Assembly (NCBI GenBank): GCA_041581135.1
Contig: JBFGCM010000011.1
Coordinates: 1 to 59,545 of the forward strand
Direction: 5' to 3'
From: JBFGCM01 sp041581135
Lineage (GTDB): Bacteria > Actinomycetota > Acidimicrobiia > Spongiisociales > UBA5794
Length of the DNA stretch: 59,545 bases
The translations under genes and the position numbers were made by a program. Under the pieces are notes generated by a model that saw only the letters and a program-made list of their open reading frames with translations, ran no database searches and was not told where the DNA came from. Shown here piece by piece: positions 8,798 through 17,485 of this stretch; the first letter of the stretch is position 1; the number at the start of each line of letters is the position of its first letter.

Positions 8798-8827
8798 TTG
8801 ACACGGTTAGTCTGAATGCTGTATACG
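8798..8827 (+). promoter_or_regulatory. Promoter of the Hsp20 gene
   Basis: A -35 hexamer TTGACA (8798-8803) and an 18-nt spacer lead to TATACG (8822-8827; GTATAC at spacing 17). This is the closest match to a housekeeping sigma promoter in the window. It gives a 5' leader of about 90 nt. I looked for a CIRCE or HAIR heat-shock operator around it and saw none. Confidence 0.55.
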
Positions 8828-8928
8828 TATGTGCGACAGTTCAGAGCCCTCCAGTACACCCGTTCCGAGGGCAATATGAAACGCAAGGTCATACCGTCAC
8901 TGAGCGAGTGAAAGGAGTGATCGTGACA

Positions 8929-9357
8929 ATGACGCGCTTCATGGATCCATTCGCAGAGCTGGACAAGATGATGCCGGGCTTCTCCAACCGGTGGCGTGGT
9001 GGCGTCATGCCGATGGACGCGTTCGAGCACGATGGCATCTACACGCTTCGATTCGATCTCCCCGGCGTCGATCCCGAGCATGTGGATCTGACCATCGAGA
9101 ACCAGGTGCTCACCGTGACCGCGGAGCGTCCCGTCGAGGAGACGGAGGACGTCACCTGGTTGCTGCGAGAGCGCCCGGCCGGCATCCATCGTCGGGAGGT
9201 GCGCCTTGGGGATCGGCTTGATGCGAGCAATGTCAACGCCAGCTACGAGAACGGCGTCCTGACCGTGCTCATCCCGATGCGGGAGGAGGCGAAGCCGCAC
9301 AAGGTGTCCATCTCGTCCGGGACGGCGGAGAAGCTCACGGCGGGAGCCACTTCGTGA
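8929..9357 (+). CDS. Hsp20/alpha-crystallin small heat shock protein
   Basis: A 142-residue small heat-shock chaperone. After a short N-terminal arm (MTRFMDPFAELD), the alpha-crystallin domain runs from about residue 25 (MDAFEHDGIYTLRFDLPG) to about residue 125 and contains the signature ASYENGVLTVLIP, the AxxxnGvL motif. The C-terminal tail is short. It holds unfolding proteins in oligomers for refolding. An AAAGGAG site precedes two candidate starts: ATG 8929 at 11 nt and GTG 8923 at five nt. It is a single-gene unit with its own promoter and terminator. Confidence 0.92.
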   Translation: MTRFMDPFAELDKMMPGFSNRWRGGVMPMDAFEHDGIYTLRFDLPGVDPEHVDLTIENQVLTVTAERPVEETEDVTWLLRERPAGIHRREVRLGDRLDASNVNASYENGVLTVLIPMREEAKPHKVSISSGTAEKLTAGATS

Positions 9358-9365
9358 CCATCGCA

Positions 9366-9400
9366 GGGTCCTTCCGGCCCGACGGCGGCCGGAAGGACCC
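9366..9400 (+). terminator. Hairpin terminator after the Hsp20 gene
   Basis: A perfect 14-bp inverted repeat (9366-9379 and 9387-9400) with a 7-nt loop starts eight bases after the Hsp20 stop codon. There is no clear T-run, which is common for GC-rich actinobacterial terminators. The rest of the 9401-9681 gap holds no supported gene. Confidence 0.7.
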
Positions 9401-9681
9401 GCGCCCTACCTTCCTCGGAGTTCGACGGGGATCGCTCGCGGCGACACGCCATCCGATTGCAGGATTCGCTCGTGGTAGTGCCGAGATCGACCAGTATCGG
9501 CGCATCGCCGAATCCGCACCATGATGTGTGAGCAATGCCGGACATGGCGTTGGCCGCGTCAAACCTCATCGTATGAGGTATTGCTGAGTTATTGCGCACG
9601 CGGCGCAGCATCGCGGCGCCTATCGCAGGCGGCGGGTGTGGTCGAGGTCGGAGTGTGGGATAGCGGGCGAGGAGCAGCGAC

Positions 9682-10149
9682 ATGACACAAGACATCAAAG
9701 GAACCGGTTACGCGTTCGACGCCAGTCGCGTTGACCGGGACCGCACCCTGGAGGCGATGCGCACGCTCGAGGCTGCGCTGGGGCGGGCTGCCGGCGGGGC
9801 GAGATGGACATCGGAGGTGTGTACGGCACTTGCATCGCTGGAGGTGGCGATGGCAGACGAGCGCGGGGAGTTGCATCGGCCAGACGCGCTACTGGCGTTG
9901 ATCGCAGCGGAGAACCCACGCCGGTTCGGTCCGCGCATCCGGAACCTCCGCGATCAGTACGACGACATCATTCGGCAGTTGGGCTCACTACGTCGTGAGC
10001 TGGGTGGTGAGGCCCCGGACAACGGAGCCACCGATGCCGGCGACGTGCGCCAGCGGGCCGGATGGATTCTCCGCGCCCTGCAGCACTACCGCCACCGGCA
10101 GACCGATCTCGTGTACGAAGCCCTCCTGCGGGACCTCGAGGACGCTTGA
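9682..10149 (+). CDS. Hypothetical helical protein
   Basis: A 155-residue, soluble, nearly all-helical protein with no family I can name. The helices carry scattered charged residues (TLEAMRTLEAALGR, PRIRNLRDQYDDIIRQLGSLRREL) and the C-terminus HYRHRQTDLVYEALLRDLE loosely recalls hemerythrin-like bundles, but the full His/Asp set is not visible. The ATG is preceded by GAGGAG nine bases upstream. It follows the Hsp20 unit on the same strand. Confidence 0.6.
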   Translation: MTQDIKGTGYAFDASRVDRDRTLEAMRTLEAALGRAAGGARWTSEVCTALASLEVAMADERGELHRPDALLALIAAENPRRFGPRIRNLRDQYDDIIRQLGSLRRELGGEAPDNGATDAGDVRQRAGWILRALQHYRHRQTDLVYEALLRDLEDA

Positions 10150-10179
10150 GGAGGCTCGGCGGCGGATCGAGCCACGTTC

Positions 10180-10185
10180 TAGCCT
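10180..10185 (+). promoter_or_regulatory. Leaderless -10 box of the MBL hydrolase gene
   Basis: TAGCCT, six bases before the ATG at 10192; no ribosome-binding site is present. Confidence 0.45.
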
Positions 10186-10191
10186 CGGGCA

Positions 10192-11103
10192 ATGGCATCC
10201 ACCTTCAGTCTCCACGAGCTCGTCGCCGGCGTATGGGCGGCCGTCGCCCCCGGTACCGCGAGTCCTGCCGTGTCGAATGCGGCGATCGTCGATCTCGGGG
10301 ACAAGACCTTGGTGGTCGACACGTTCATGACGATGCGCGCCGCCGCCGAGCTGGCCGAGGAGGCCAAGAACCTCACGGGCAAGGATGCCACGTTCGTGCT
10401 GAACACCCACTGGCACTCAGACCATGTCCGCGGAAATGGGGCCTTCGCGTCGACGCCGATCATCGGCACGCGTCGAATGAACGAGCTCATCGTGGCTGAC
10501 GGCCCCGGCGATCGAGACGAGTTCGGTCGCCGGGCCGCCGCCATGCAGGAGCGGGCCGAGCGACTGGCTGCCTCAGCAGCTACTCCCGACGAGCGGCAGC
10601 GAGCGGCCGGAACCCAAGCCCTCGCCGAGGCGTTGGCGGCAGAGGCAGACGACTATGTGCTCACCCTGCCGGACGTGTTGATCACCGATCGCCTCGAGAT
10701 CGAAGGGGAACGGTCCGCCACGATTCTGAGCTACGGGCGGGGCCACACCGAGGTCGATCTGTTCGTGCACCTGCCTGATGACGACGTCCTCGTTGCCGGG
10801 GATCTCGTGTGGATCGGCATGCATCCCAAGACCGACGACGGATTCCCGGCGGAGTGGGCCGGCGTCCTCGACCGTATCGCCGGACTCGGCGCGAAGTGGG
10901 TGGTCTCGGGTCACGGCCCTCCGGGGACGGCGGCCGACACGGCAGCGATGGCCGACTACCTCCGCCACATCGCCCATCTGGTGGACGCGGTGCGTTCCGG
11001 CGAACTCGTACCGGACGCGGCCGAGCCGCCGGGCGGTACCGCCGATTGGCAGGAGGTGGGCCGCTTCCGTGCCGGCCTCCGGACGCTGGCCGCCAAGGCC
11101 TGA
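10192..11103 (+). CDS. MBL fold metallo-hydrolase
   Basis: A 303-residue metallo-beta-lactamase-fold hydrolase. The metal motif HxHxDH is THWHSDH (H73, H75, D77, H78). Further ligands are the His in GRGHTEVDLFVH and the Asp in VLVAGDLVW, and the final His is in VVSGHGPPG. A helical insert (about residues 108-150, Ala/Glu rich) lies between the second and third metal sites. The layout is that of SoxH/quinoprotein-relay-like and beta-lactamase class B-like hydrolases; the substrate is unknown. Confidence 0.85.
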   Translation: MASTFSLHELVAGVWAAVAPGTASPAVSNAAIVDLGDKTLVVDTFMTMRAAAELAEEAKNLTGKDATFVLNTHWHSDHVRGNGAFASTPIIGTRRMNELIVADGPGDRDEFGRRAAAMQERAERLAASAATPDERQRAAGTQALAEALAAEADDYVLTLPDVLITDRLEIEGERSATILSYGRGHTEVDLFVHLPDDDVLVAGDLVWIGMHPKTDDGFPAEWAGVLDRIAGLGAKWVVSGHGPPGTAADTAAMADYLRHIAHLVDAVRSGELVPDAAEPPGGTADWQEVGRFRAGLRTLAAKA

Positions 11104-11137
11104 TCCCATCGAGCGCAAAGCCCGTGACGCCGGTCCG

Positions 11138-12565
11138 TCAGTCGACCGCGACCCCGGTCAGGTCCTCGACGAAGGTGACGTAGGCGTCGGGATCGATCTT
11201 GCGCTCCAGGCCGGAGCGAGTCATCGGCCGCACCTTGCCGATCACGGGGCGCTCCTCGAATGCCTGGTCGTGCAGGCCGAACACCCAGCCGATGTTGGCG
11301 TACGAGTTCGGGTCCCTCCCGTCCAGGAAGTATGTGTTGTTCAGTTCGAGCGCCACCCGGTAGGCGTACTCCGGGGTGTTGGTCCAGTCGAGGATCCGCT
11401 TGCCCCAGTACATCCGCATCCGGTTGTGTAAGTAGCCGGTCTCCCGCATCTCCACCATGGCGGCGTTCCAGTACCGGTCGTGGGTCTGGGCCGCCTCGAG
11501 CTCGGACTTCGTGTACACCGTCTCCCGTTGGTCGTCTCGATGTTCCCGCAGCGTCGTGCGCGCCCAGTCAGGCAGGGCAGAGAAGTGGTCGTAGTCCGGC
11601 TCGAACCACACGTAGTTGTGGGCCAGCTCGCGTCGCACCATCAGTTCTTCCATGAACGACTCGATTGCCTCTGCCGAAGCCGTCGACGCGCGAACCCGCC
11701 GGGCGATGGTCACCGGCGAGATGTGTCCGTAGTGGAGGTACATCGACAGGTGTGAACTGGCATCGCCGGTGACGGCCGTGCCGGCATCGCCGAAGCGGTG
11801 GAGGCCGTCGTCGAGGAACCGGCGGAGAGCGGCGTGGGCTTGGTGCTCGCCGCCCCGGAAGCGGGGTTCCGGCTCGCCGTCGACATCGATGGCATCCAAC
11901 AGTGCTCCGGGCTCAGACGCATCGAGCGCCTCGAGTTGAGGCGGGTCCGTGTGCTCGGACGCGGTGGTGGTCAGCTCCGTGAGAAAGCGGTCGATGTGCT
12001 CGTGGAGCTTGGGGCGGATGGTGCGCGCCGCCCACTCCCGTTTGTCCGACGCAATCTCCACCGGAACGACCACGTTCGATTCCACCTCGACCACCGGAAT
12101 ATCGAGGGAGTCGCCCAGCTCTCGCCGCCACCGGCGGGGAAGCCGAAGGTAGTTGCGGTCCACGATGAGGGTGGCGGCGTCGTCCGCCAGCTCGGCGGCG
12201 ATGCGGCGGGGGTTGCCCCGACGAACGACGAAGCCGATGTTGCGCCGCTTCAGCGCCGCGGCGACGTCAACCAGACCATCCACCAGGAAGCGGAGCGTGC
12301 GGGGCCGCGCCTCGGGGTAGTCCGGGTCGAGACCGAAGCACACGACCAGCGGCACGCCGAGGTCGTTGGCACGGCGGACGGCGTATTCGAGCGCATGGTT
12401 CTCTCGGGTGCGGACCGATGCCTGCATCCAATACAGGGCGTAGGCGGCAGCTGCCGGCTCGCCATCGTTGAGCTGCGAGACGCGTGCACTATCGATCAGG
12501 GATGAGGCCAGCGGCGTTCCTCCATGTTCGGCCGGGCTCCAACCTCGCGGCCCGCAGACCGTCAC
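11138..12565 (-). CDS. phr: Class II deoxyribodipyrimidine (CPD) photolyase
   Basis: A class II CPD photolyase that repairs UV-induced cyclobutane dimers in DNA using light and FAD. The N-terminal part carries ALYWMQASVRTRENHALEYA, typical of this class. The C-terminal FAD domain carries NRMRMYWGKRILDW, LNNTYFLDGRDPNSYANIGW and IGKVRPM, the hallmark of class II rather than class I enzymes. The family normally starts near IDSARVSQLN (about 12499). There is no ATG there; the first usable GTG is at 12565 (475 residues), while a GGAGG site lies six bases before a CTG at 12511. The start is therefore uncertain. Confidence 0.9.
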   Translation of the reverse strand: MTVCGPRGWSPAEHGGTPLASSLIDSARVSQLNDGEPAAAAYALYWMQASVRTRENHALEYAVRRANDLGVPLVVCFGLDPDYPEARPRTLRFLVDGLVDVAAALKRRNIGFVVRRGNPRRIAAELADDAATLIVDRNYLRLPRRWRRELGDSLDIPVVEVESNVVVPVEIASDKREWAARTIRPKLHEHIDRFLTELTTTASEHTDPPQLEALDASEPGALLDAIDVDGEPEPRFRGGEHQAHAALRRFLDDGLHRFGDAGTAVTGDASSHLSMYLHYGHISPVTIARRVRASTASAEAIESFMEELMVRRELAHNYVWFEPDYDHFSALPDWARTTLREHRDDQRETVYTKSELEAAQTHDRYWNAAMVEMRETGYLHNRMRMYWGKRILDWTNTPEYAYRVALELNNTYFLDGRDPNSYANIGWVFGLHDQAFEERPVIGKVRPMTRSGLERKIDPDAYVTFVEDLTGVAVD

Positions 12566-12747
12566 GCAACTCGCCCCGAGGCGCCGGCGCGGAACTGTTG
12601 CGCCTAGACGTGTCTGGTCGAGATGGTCGCGATGCCTTCGAGGTGGCCCGGACGAGGCGGCGCGCACGTGTACGCACACTGCTGTCCGCGCTCGTATTCT
12701 GTCGTCTGTGTCAGGCGACGTGGCGCCCCGACTCGGTGGTGCGGGCC

Positions 12748-13398
12748 TCAGGCGCCGTCGATGGCGGCCAGCCACTCGGTCCAGAACGCCTTCCACACGG
12801 GCACATCTTCTGCCTTCGGCAGCTTCTCATGCGCCACCGTGACCTTCGCTCTGCCGTCGTCTCGGGCGGCGATGTCGATCTGGGCGACCCCGGACCCGAT
12901 TCCGAACCGAAGCACCTTCGCGTCCGGGCTCGAGCGCAGCGTGCTCTCGATGCCGCCGAACACATCGACCCGGGCGGCGTCATCGAGGAGCGCCCGTCGA
13001 AGCTCCGCGGCATCCACGGTGACGGTCTTCGACTTGCCGGCGGTGAAGGTCCCGTCGGCGCGCTGGTAGGGGAGTCGGATGCCAGTGATGCGCTCGTAGC
13101 CCACCGTCACCGTCTGCGCCCACCAGCCGTCGAGGCCCTGTGCATCCTGGAGGTGGGCGGCGATGGCCGTGTGGCCCTCCGCGTGCCCGGGCCACGCTTC
13201 GATCAGATCGCACCACTCGTCCCAGCCGCGTCCCGTGGCTTCGCGCACTGCGGTGTCGGACATCTCCGGTTCTGCAACCCAGGTGCGGCCGTGGGTGCCG
13301 CTTCGCGCGATCAGCGTTCGTCGTGCCGCGCCGTAGCGTTCACCGGTTTTCTCCATGCGCGCCCTGATCCGGATCTTGAAGGACTCCTGCCGTGTCAT
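12748..13398 (-). CDS. DUF4287 and SRPBCC-like domain protein
   Basis: A 216-residue protein. The middle segment GRGWDEWCDLIEAWPG, AIAAHLQDAQGLDGWWAQTVTVGYERITG is the DUF4287 signature. The C-terminal half, ending KVTVAHEKLPKAEDV, KAFWTEWLAAI, has the pattern of the AHSA1/SRPBCC (Bet v 1-like) fold that often accompanies it. The N-terminus is basic (RARMEKTGERYGAARRTL). Function is not established. No other gene is seen in the GC-rich 13399-13657 gap downstream of its start. Confidence 0.75.
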   Translation of the reverse strand: MTRQESFKIRIRARMEKTGERYGAARRTLIARSGTHGRTWVAEPEMSDTAVREATGRGWDEWCDLIEAWPGHAEGHTAIAAHLQDAQGLDGWWAQTVTVGYERITGIRLPYQRADGTFTAGKSKTVTVDAAELRRALLDDAARVDVFGGIESTLRSSPDAKVLRFGIGSGVAQIDIAARDDGRAKVTVAHEKLPKAEDVPVWKAFWTEWLAAIDGA

Positions 13399-13657
13399 GT
13401 CAACTGCTTTCCCGTGCCCGCGCGGGCGGCCGTCGACCCGCGCTCGCCGGCTGAGCCCAAAGGCACGTCAGCTCGACATCCACACGGCGCTCCGTGTGCC
13501 ACGTGCCGAGCACTCGAGGTCCCCTTTGCCTCCCAGGGCCGGTAGCGCGGGCACCGGGCGGAGGTCTGGCGTGGCACGCCGCCGTCGCGGTGAGTCTACG
13601 CGATGGGGTGGGCGCGGGGGTGGCGCCCGCAGGCGGTGTCCGCCGGTGGGGACGGGA

Positions 13658-13876
13658 TCAGACTTCGTGGCGCTCCGGGACCATCCCAAAGAGCTCCGAC
13701 AAGGTGGTCTCGACTTCCTCGGTGGTGGCGCCGGTGCGCTGCTGGATGACCCTCGCCGCCTCTGCGCGGGTTCTGGGCAACTCGGCGACATCGTCGGCGG
13801 TCAGCGTCGGCCACGTCTGGCGAAGCACGGCTCGGACCTCGGCCAACTCGTCGCCATCGGCTACTGGATCTGTCAC
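13658..13876 (-). CDS. Small acidic helical protein
   Basis: A 72-residue protein with GTG start four bases after an AAAGGAGGACC-type ribosome-binding site, one of the strongest in the window. The sequence (VRAVLRQTWPTLTADDVAELP, QQRTGATTEEVETTL) has the rhythm of CsbD-like stress proteins, with a W-x-x-L-T-x-D-D motif, but the match is only suggestive. It lies 16 bases downstream of the DUF4235 gene on the same strand and likely forms an operon with it. Confidence 0.65.
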   Translation of the reverse strand: MTDPVADGDELAEVRAVLRQTWPTLTADDVAELPRTRAEAARVIQQRTGATTEEVETTLSELFGMVPERHEV

Positions 13877-13892
13877 TGGTCCTCCTTTACCG

Positions 13893-14168
13893 TCATGCCG
13901 CTTTCAAACCCGGCGGCGTGTCGCCTGTGATTCCCTCCCACGCCGTGGCGGCGCTGCGTCGGCCCACGACGCGTGCCAGACCGGCGGAGATCCCGGCGAG
14001 TGCCGCCCAGCCCATGGCGTCCGTCCAGGAGATCGAACGATCAGCCGGGTTCACCGGGCCGTCGGTGTCTGACAGGCGAGTCCACACGGCGGTGGCCGCC
14101 TCGCGGGCGAGCCACGCCGCACTGAATGCCACGACGGACGTCAATGCCTTCCATACGACTGTCTGCAT
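13893..14168 (-). CDS. DUF4235 membrane protein
   Basis: A 91-residue protein of the actinobacterial DUF4235 family. It has two hydrophobic helices (about residues 5-25 and 50-67) around the conserved PVNPADRSISWTDAMGWAAL, followed by LARVVGRRSAATAW and a TGDTPPG end. Function is unknown; members sit near small stress-related genes. The ATG is preceded by GAGTGAGG. It heads a two-gene operon with the small acidic protein. Confidence 0.82.
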   Translation of the reverse strand: MQTVVWKALTSVVAFSAAWLAREAATAVWTRLSDTDGPVNPADRSISWTDAMGWAALAGISAGLARVVGRRSAATAWEGITGDTPPGLKAA

Positions 14169-14242
14169 CTGTCACCTCACTCTCATCAGGGGCGTAGGTA
14201 CCCAGCGGTAGAACCGCCCAAACGCGTCGCGGCGTCATGCGC

Positions 14243-14248
14243 TACAAT
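14243..14248 (+). promoter_or_regulatory. Leaderless -10 box of the AlkB-like gene
   Basis: TACAAT, a near-consensus -10, seven bases before the ATG at 14256 with no ribosome-binding site. Confidence 0.55.
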
Positions 14249-14255
14249 CGAACAC

Positions 14256-14864
14256 ATGTTCGCTCCGGAGCAGGGCTCGTTGTTCGGCCAGGTCGGCGTC
14301 GCCGTGGACGTGGCGTTCACGGACATGCGGCGCACCGAGCTGGCCGGAGGGGCGTGGGTCGACTATGCGGCCGGATGGCTCCGTGGCGACGAGCGCCTGT
14401 TCTCAGTGCTGGAAGCCGCCGCGGCGTGGGAGAGCCCCACGGTGAGGATGTACGACAGCCTGGTCCCCACCCCACGTCTCATTGCGAACGTCGACGCCGC
14501 ATGGCATCCCATCCTCGGCGAGATCGTCGAGGCGCTTTCGGCGCGGTACGGCGTGCGTCTCGATCGGATCTCCGCCGGCCTGTACCGGGACGGGCGCGAC
14601 AGCGTGGCGTGGCACGGCGATCGCATCGCTCGGGAGCTGCCCGATGCGGTGGTGGCCACGGTCTCCCTAGCCGGACCGCGACGGTTCCTCATGCGTCCGA
14701 AGGGTGGCGGCGACTCCATTCGATTCTCCCTCGGACACGGCGATCTGGTGGTGATGGGTGGGTCGTGCCAGCGCACATGGGATCACTGTGTCCCCAAGGC
14801 TGCGGCCGCCCCGCCCCGCATCGCCGTGATGTTCCGGCACGAGTACCCCGCACCGGTCGCCTGA
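14256..14864 (+). CDS. alkB: AlkB-like 2-oxoglutarate/Fe(II)-dependent dioxygenase
   Basis: A 202-residue DNA/RNA demethylase-type dioxygenase. The iron ligands are H120 and D122 in VAWHGDR and H177 in RTWDHCVPK; the 2-oxoglutarate-binding arginines are R188 and R194 in RIAVMFR. The segment DSLVPTPRLIANVDAAWHP is the substrate lid region of bacterial AlkB homologues. It removes methyl or etheno groups from alkylated bases by oxidation. It is a single gene and its nearest upstream neighbours are the DUF4235 pair in the opposite direction. Confidence 0.88.
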   Translation: MFAPEQGSLFGQVGVAVDVAFTDMRRTELAGGAWVDYAAGWLRGDERLFSVLEAAAAWESPTVRMYDSLVPTPRLIANVDAAWHPILGEIVEALSARYGVRLDRISAGLYRDGRDSVAWHGDRIARELPDAVVATVSLAGPRRFLMRPKGGGDSIRFSLGHGDLVVMGGSCQRTWDHCVPKAAAAPPRIAVMFRHEYPAPVA

Positions 14865-14987
14865 GCCGCGGTCGCCGACCCGCCTACATTGCGGCTTCGC
14901 CGACGGCATCATGCAGGCCATGTCGAGATACGCCACCGGCTGGATGCAGTACCTGCAGCTAGCCGGTGCCGCGCAGGAGGTGTAGTG

Positions 14988-16784
14988 ATGGGCGAACCGG
15001 GCCCCGGAATGGGTGCGATTCCCGATGCCGACGGCACGACCTTTCGCGTGTGGGCGCCCAACGCTGAGCGCGTCGAAGTGGTCGGCGCGTTCAACGACTG
15101 GGCTGATGGAAGTGACGTGCTCACCCACGAGGGCGACGGCTACTGGGCGGGCTGGGTCGAGGGAGCCTGCCTCGGTGACGAGTACAAGTTCGTGATCGTG
15201 GCGGGCGAGCGGCTGCTGCGACTGGATCCGTACGCTCGTCAGGTCACCAGCAGCGTCGGCAACGCCGTCATCCACCCCACCGGCAGCTACGAGTGGTTGG
15301 TGCCCGACGACTACCGCACGCCGCCGTGGAACGAGATGGTCATCTACGAGCTTCATCTCGGCACCTTCACCGACCCGCCCGGGGATGCGCCGGGAGACTT
15401 CCAGTCGGCCATCCGCCGGCTGGGACATCTCGAGCGGCTGGGCATCAACGTCATCGAGCTGATGCCCCCGATGGAGTTCCCGGGTGAGAGGTCGTGGGGC
15501 TACAACACCGCGCATCCGTTCGCCATCGAAACCGATTACGGCGGTCCGGACGCCTTCAAGGCCTTCATCGAGGCGGCGCACGAGGCCGGTATCGCGGTCG
15601 TCGTCGATGTCGTCTACAACCACCTCGGACCGAGCGACCTCGACCTCTGGCGGTTCGACGGATGGAGCGAGAACGACGGGGGAGGGATCTACTTCTACAA
15701 CGACTGGAGGCGTCGCACGCCATGGGGCGACACCCGGCCCGACTATGGCAGGCAGGAGGTGCGCCAGTACCTGCGGGACAACGCCCTGATGTGGCTGGAG
15801 GACTTCCGCCTGGACGGCCTGCGCTGGGATGCCACCGCCTACATCCGCAATGTGTGGGGCGGTTCTGATCCGGGGGCCGAGATCGGCGACGGCTGGGGGC
15901 TGATGCGGTGGGTGAACGATGAGATCAACGCGCGCCAGCCTTGGAAGCTGGCCATAGCCGAGGACCTCCGCAGTTTGCCCTCGATCACGGCGCCGACGTC
16001 GGAGGGTGGGGCCGGGTTCGACGCCCAGTGGGACGCACAGTTCGTGCACCCGGTGCGGCGGGCGCTCATCGAATCCGATGACGGGCGCCGTCGGATGCAT
16101 GAGGTGGCGCGGGCGCTGGATCATCGCTACGGCGCAGACGCGTTCCGCCGAGTCGTGTACACCGAGTCTCACGATGAGGTGGCCAACGGCAAGGCCCGGG
16201 TACCCGAGGAGATCTGGCCGGGAAACGCTGACAGCTGGCATGCTCGCAAGCGGGCGGCACTCGGGGCGGTGCTCGTGTTCACCGCTCCCGGTGTCCCGAT
16301 GATCTTCCAAGGTCAGGAGCTGCTGGAGAACCAGTGGTTTCGCGACGACGATCCGATCGAATGGGAGCGGCTGGATACCGAGGCAGGTGTCGTGTGCATG
16401 TACCGAGACCTGGTTCGGCTGCGCCGCAACCTCGACGGTGCCACACAGGGACTGCTCGGTCAGCACCTGCACGTGCATCACGTCAACGACTGGGACAAGG
16501 TGCTCGCTTTCCACCGCTGGGACCGTGGAGGCCCCCACGACGATGTGGTGGTGCTGGCCAACTTCGCCGACCGTCGCTACGACGGCTACGAGGTCGGAAT
16601 GCCGGCTGCAGGCCGGTGGCGTGTGCTCTTCGATTCCGACGCTCCGGTGTATCACGAGAGCTTCGCCGGCAGCGGCCCGCAGGACATCGAGGCGGTTGCC
16701 GGTTCTCGCGACACCATGCCCGCAGGGGCCCGCATCGGCTTGGCTCCCTACAGCGCCGTGATTCTGGGCCGATCGGTGCAGTGA
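14988..16784 (+). CDS. GH13 alpha-amylase family protein, glycogen branching enzyme-like
   Basis: A 598-residue glycoside hydrolase family 13 protein. An N-terminal E-set/CBM48 domain (TTFRVWAPNAERVEVVGAFNDW) is followed by a TIM barrel. Catalytic residues are D281 (GLRWDATAYI), E325 (LAIAEDL) and D395 (TESHDE); DVVYNH is at 207-212. A C-terminal beta domain follows. The layout fits branching enzyme-like or trehalohydrolase-like enzymes acting on alpha-1,4-glucans; ELMPPMEFPGERSWGYN favours the former group. The ATG at 14988 has a GGAGG site seven bases upstream. The downstream kinase-like gene starts 17 bases after the stop. Confidence 0.85.
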   Translation: MGEPGPGMGAIPDADGTTFRVWAPNAERVEVVGAFNDWADGSDVLTHEGDGYWAGWVEGACLGDEYKFVIVAGERLLRLDPYARQVTSSVGNAVIHPTGSYEWLVPDDYRTPPWNEMVIYELHLGTFTDPPGDAPGDFQSAIRRLGHLERLGINVIELMPPMEFPGERSWGYNTAHPFAIETDYGGPDAFKAFIEAAHEAGIAVVVDVVYNHLGPSDLDLWRFDGWSENDGGGIYFYNDWRRRTPWGDTRPDYGRQEVRQYLRDNALMWLEDFRLDGLRWDATAYIRNVWGGSDPGAEIGDGWGLMRWVNDEINARQPWKLAIAEDLRSLPSITAPTSEGGAGFDAQWDAQFVHPVRRALIESDDGRRRMHEVARALDHRYGADAFRRVVYTESHDEVANGKARVPEEIWPGNADSWHARKRAALGAVLVFTAPGVPMIFQGQELLENQWFRDDDPIEWERLDTEAGVVCMYRDLVRLRRNLDGATQGLLGQHLHVHHVNDWDKVLAFHRWDRGGPHDDVVVLANFADRRYDGYEVGMPAAGRWRVLFDSDAPVYHESFAGSGPQDIEAVAGSRDTMPAGARIGLAPYSAVILGRSVQ

Positions 16785-16800
16785 ACCTCTGGAGCCCTCC

Positions 16801-17451
16801 GTGAGCCGAAGCGAGGGCGGAACCGTCGATGCCCGCGCCGTGGCCGAGGTCAGTCGGTTCATCGACTCCCTGCCAGAGGGCTCGAGGCTCGTAGGTGTCG
16901 CCGGAGCGCCGGGTTCGGGCAAGTCGGCCATCACGCAGGCGGTGGCCGCCGCGCGGCACCCCCGTCCCCCCATCGTGGCGATGGACGGGTTCCACCTGGC
17001 ACACGAGGAGCTGATCCGTCTCGGACGCGATCACCGGCGCGGGGCCATCGACACCTTCGATGGCCATGGCTTCGTGGCGCTGCTGGAGCGCATTCGCTCC
17101 CAAGACGCCGGCTCGCCGGTGTATGCCCCGGTGTTCGATCGGTCGCGGAAGGTCGCGATCGCCGCTGCGGTGCGGGTGTCGGCCTCTGATGCGTTGGTGC
17201 TCATCGAGGGCAATTACCTCCTTGCCCGTTCCGAACCATGGGCCGCGGTTCGGCCGCTGCTGGACGGGTGTGTGTACCTGGAGGCCGATACCGACGTTCG
17301 GCGCTCTCTGCTGGTGGCACGGCATGTCGCCGGTGGACGATCCGAGGCCGACGCCGCTCGCTTCGTGGAGGAGTCCGACGAGGTCAACGCTCGTCTCGTG
17401 GAAACCAGCCGAGATCGCGCCGACGTGGTGGTGCCAGTCGAGCTGACATGA
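16801..17451 (+). CDS. P-loop nucleoside/sugar kinase-like protein
   Basis: A 216-residue P-loop kinase of the uridine kinase/pantothenate kinase (PRK-like) group. Walker A is GAPGSGKS (residues 35-42), the substrate segment is VAMDGFHLAHEELI and the Walker B-like strand is ALVLIEGNYLL. Such nucleoside/nucleotide kinase family proteins phosphorylate small metabolites, probably a sugar or nucleoside; the substrate is unknown. It starts with GTG 17 bases after the GH13 gene, so the two may share a transcript. Confidence 0.8.
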   Translation: MSRSEGGTVDARAVAEVSRFIDSLPEGSRLVGVAGAPGSGKSAITQAVAAARHPRPPIVAMDGFHLAHEELIRLGRDHRRGAIDTFDGHGFVALLERIRSQDAGSPVYAPVFDRSRKVAIAAAVRVSASDALVLIEGNYLLARSEPWAAVRPLLDGCVYLEADTDVRRSLLVARHVAGGRSEADAARFVEESDEVNARLVETSRDRADVVVPVELT

Positions 17452-17473
17452 CCCTCGTCGCCGAGGTCACCAC

Positions 17474-17479
17474 TACGCT
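17474..17479 (+). promoter_or_regulatory. Leaderless -10 box of the 17486 gene
   Basis: TACGCT, six bases before the ATG at 17486; no ribosome-binding site. Confidence 0.5.
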
Positions 17480-17485
17480 CGGAGC

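Noticed and set aside
8672..8928. CIRCE or HAIR heat-shock operator upstream of Hsp20
   Set aside because: I found a good promoter but no inverted repeat that matches either operator.
14667..16973. Long minus-strand frame of 768 codons
   Set aside because: It is antisense to the GH13 gene with full catalytic motifs; the translation shows no domain and is a GC-bias shadow.
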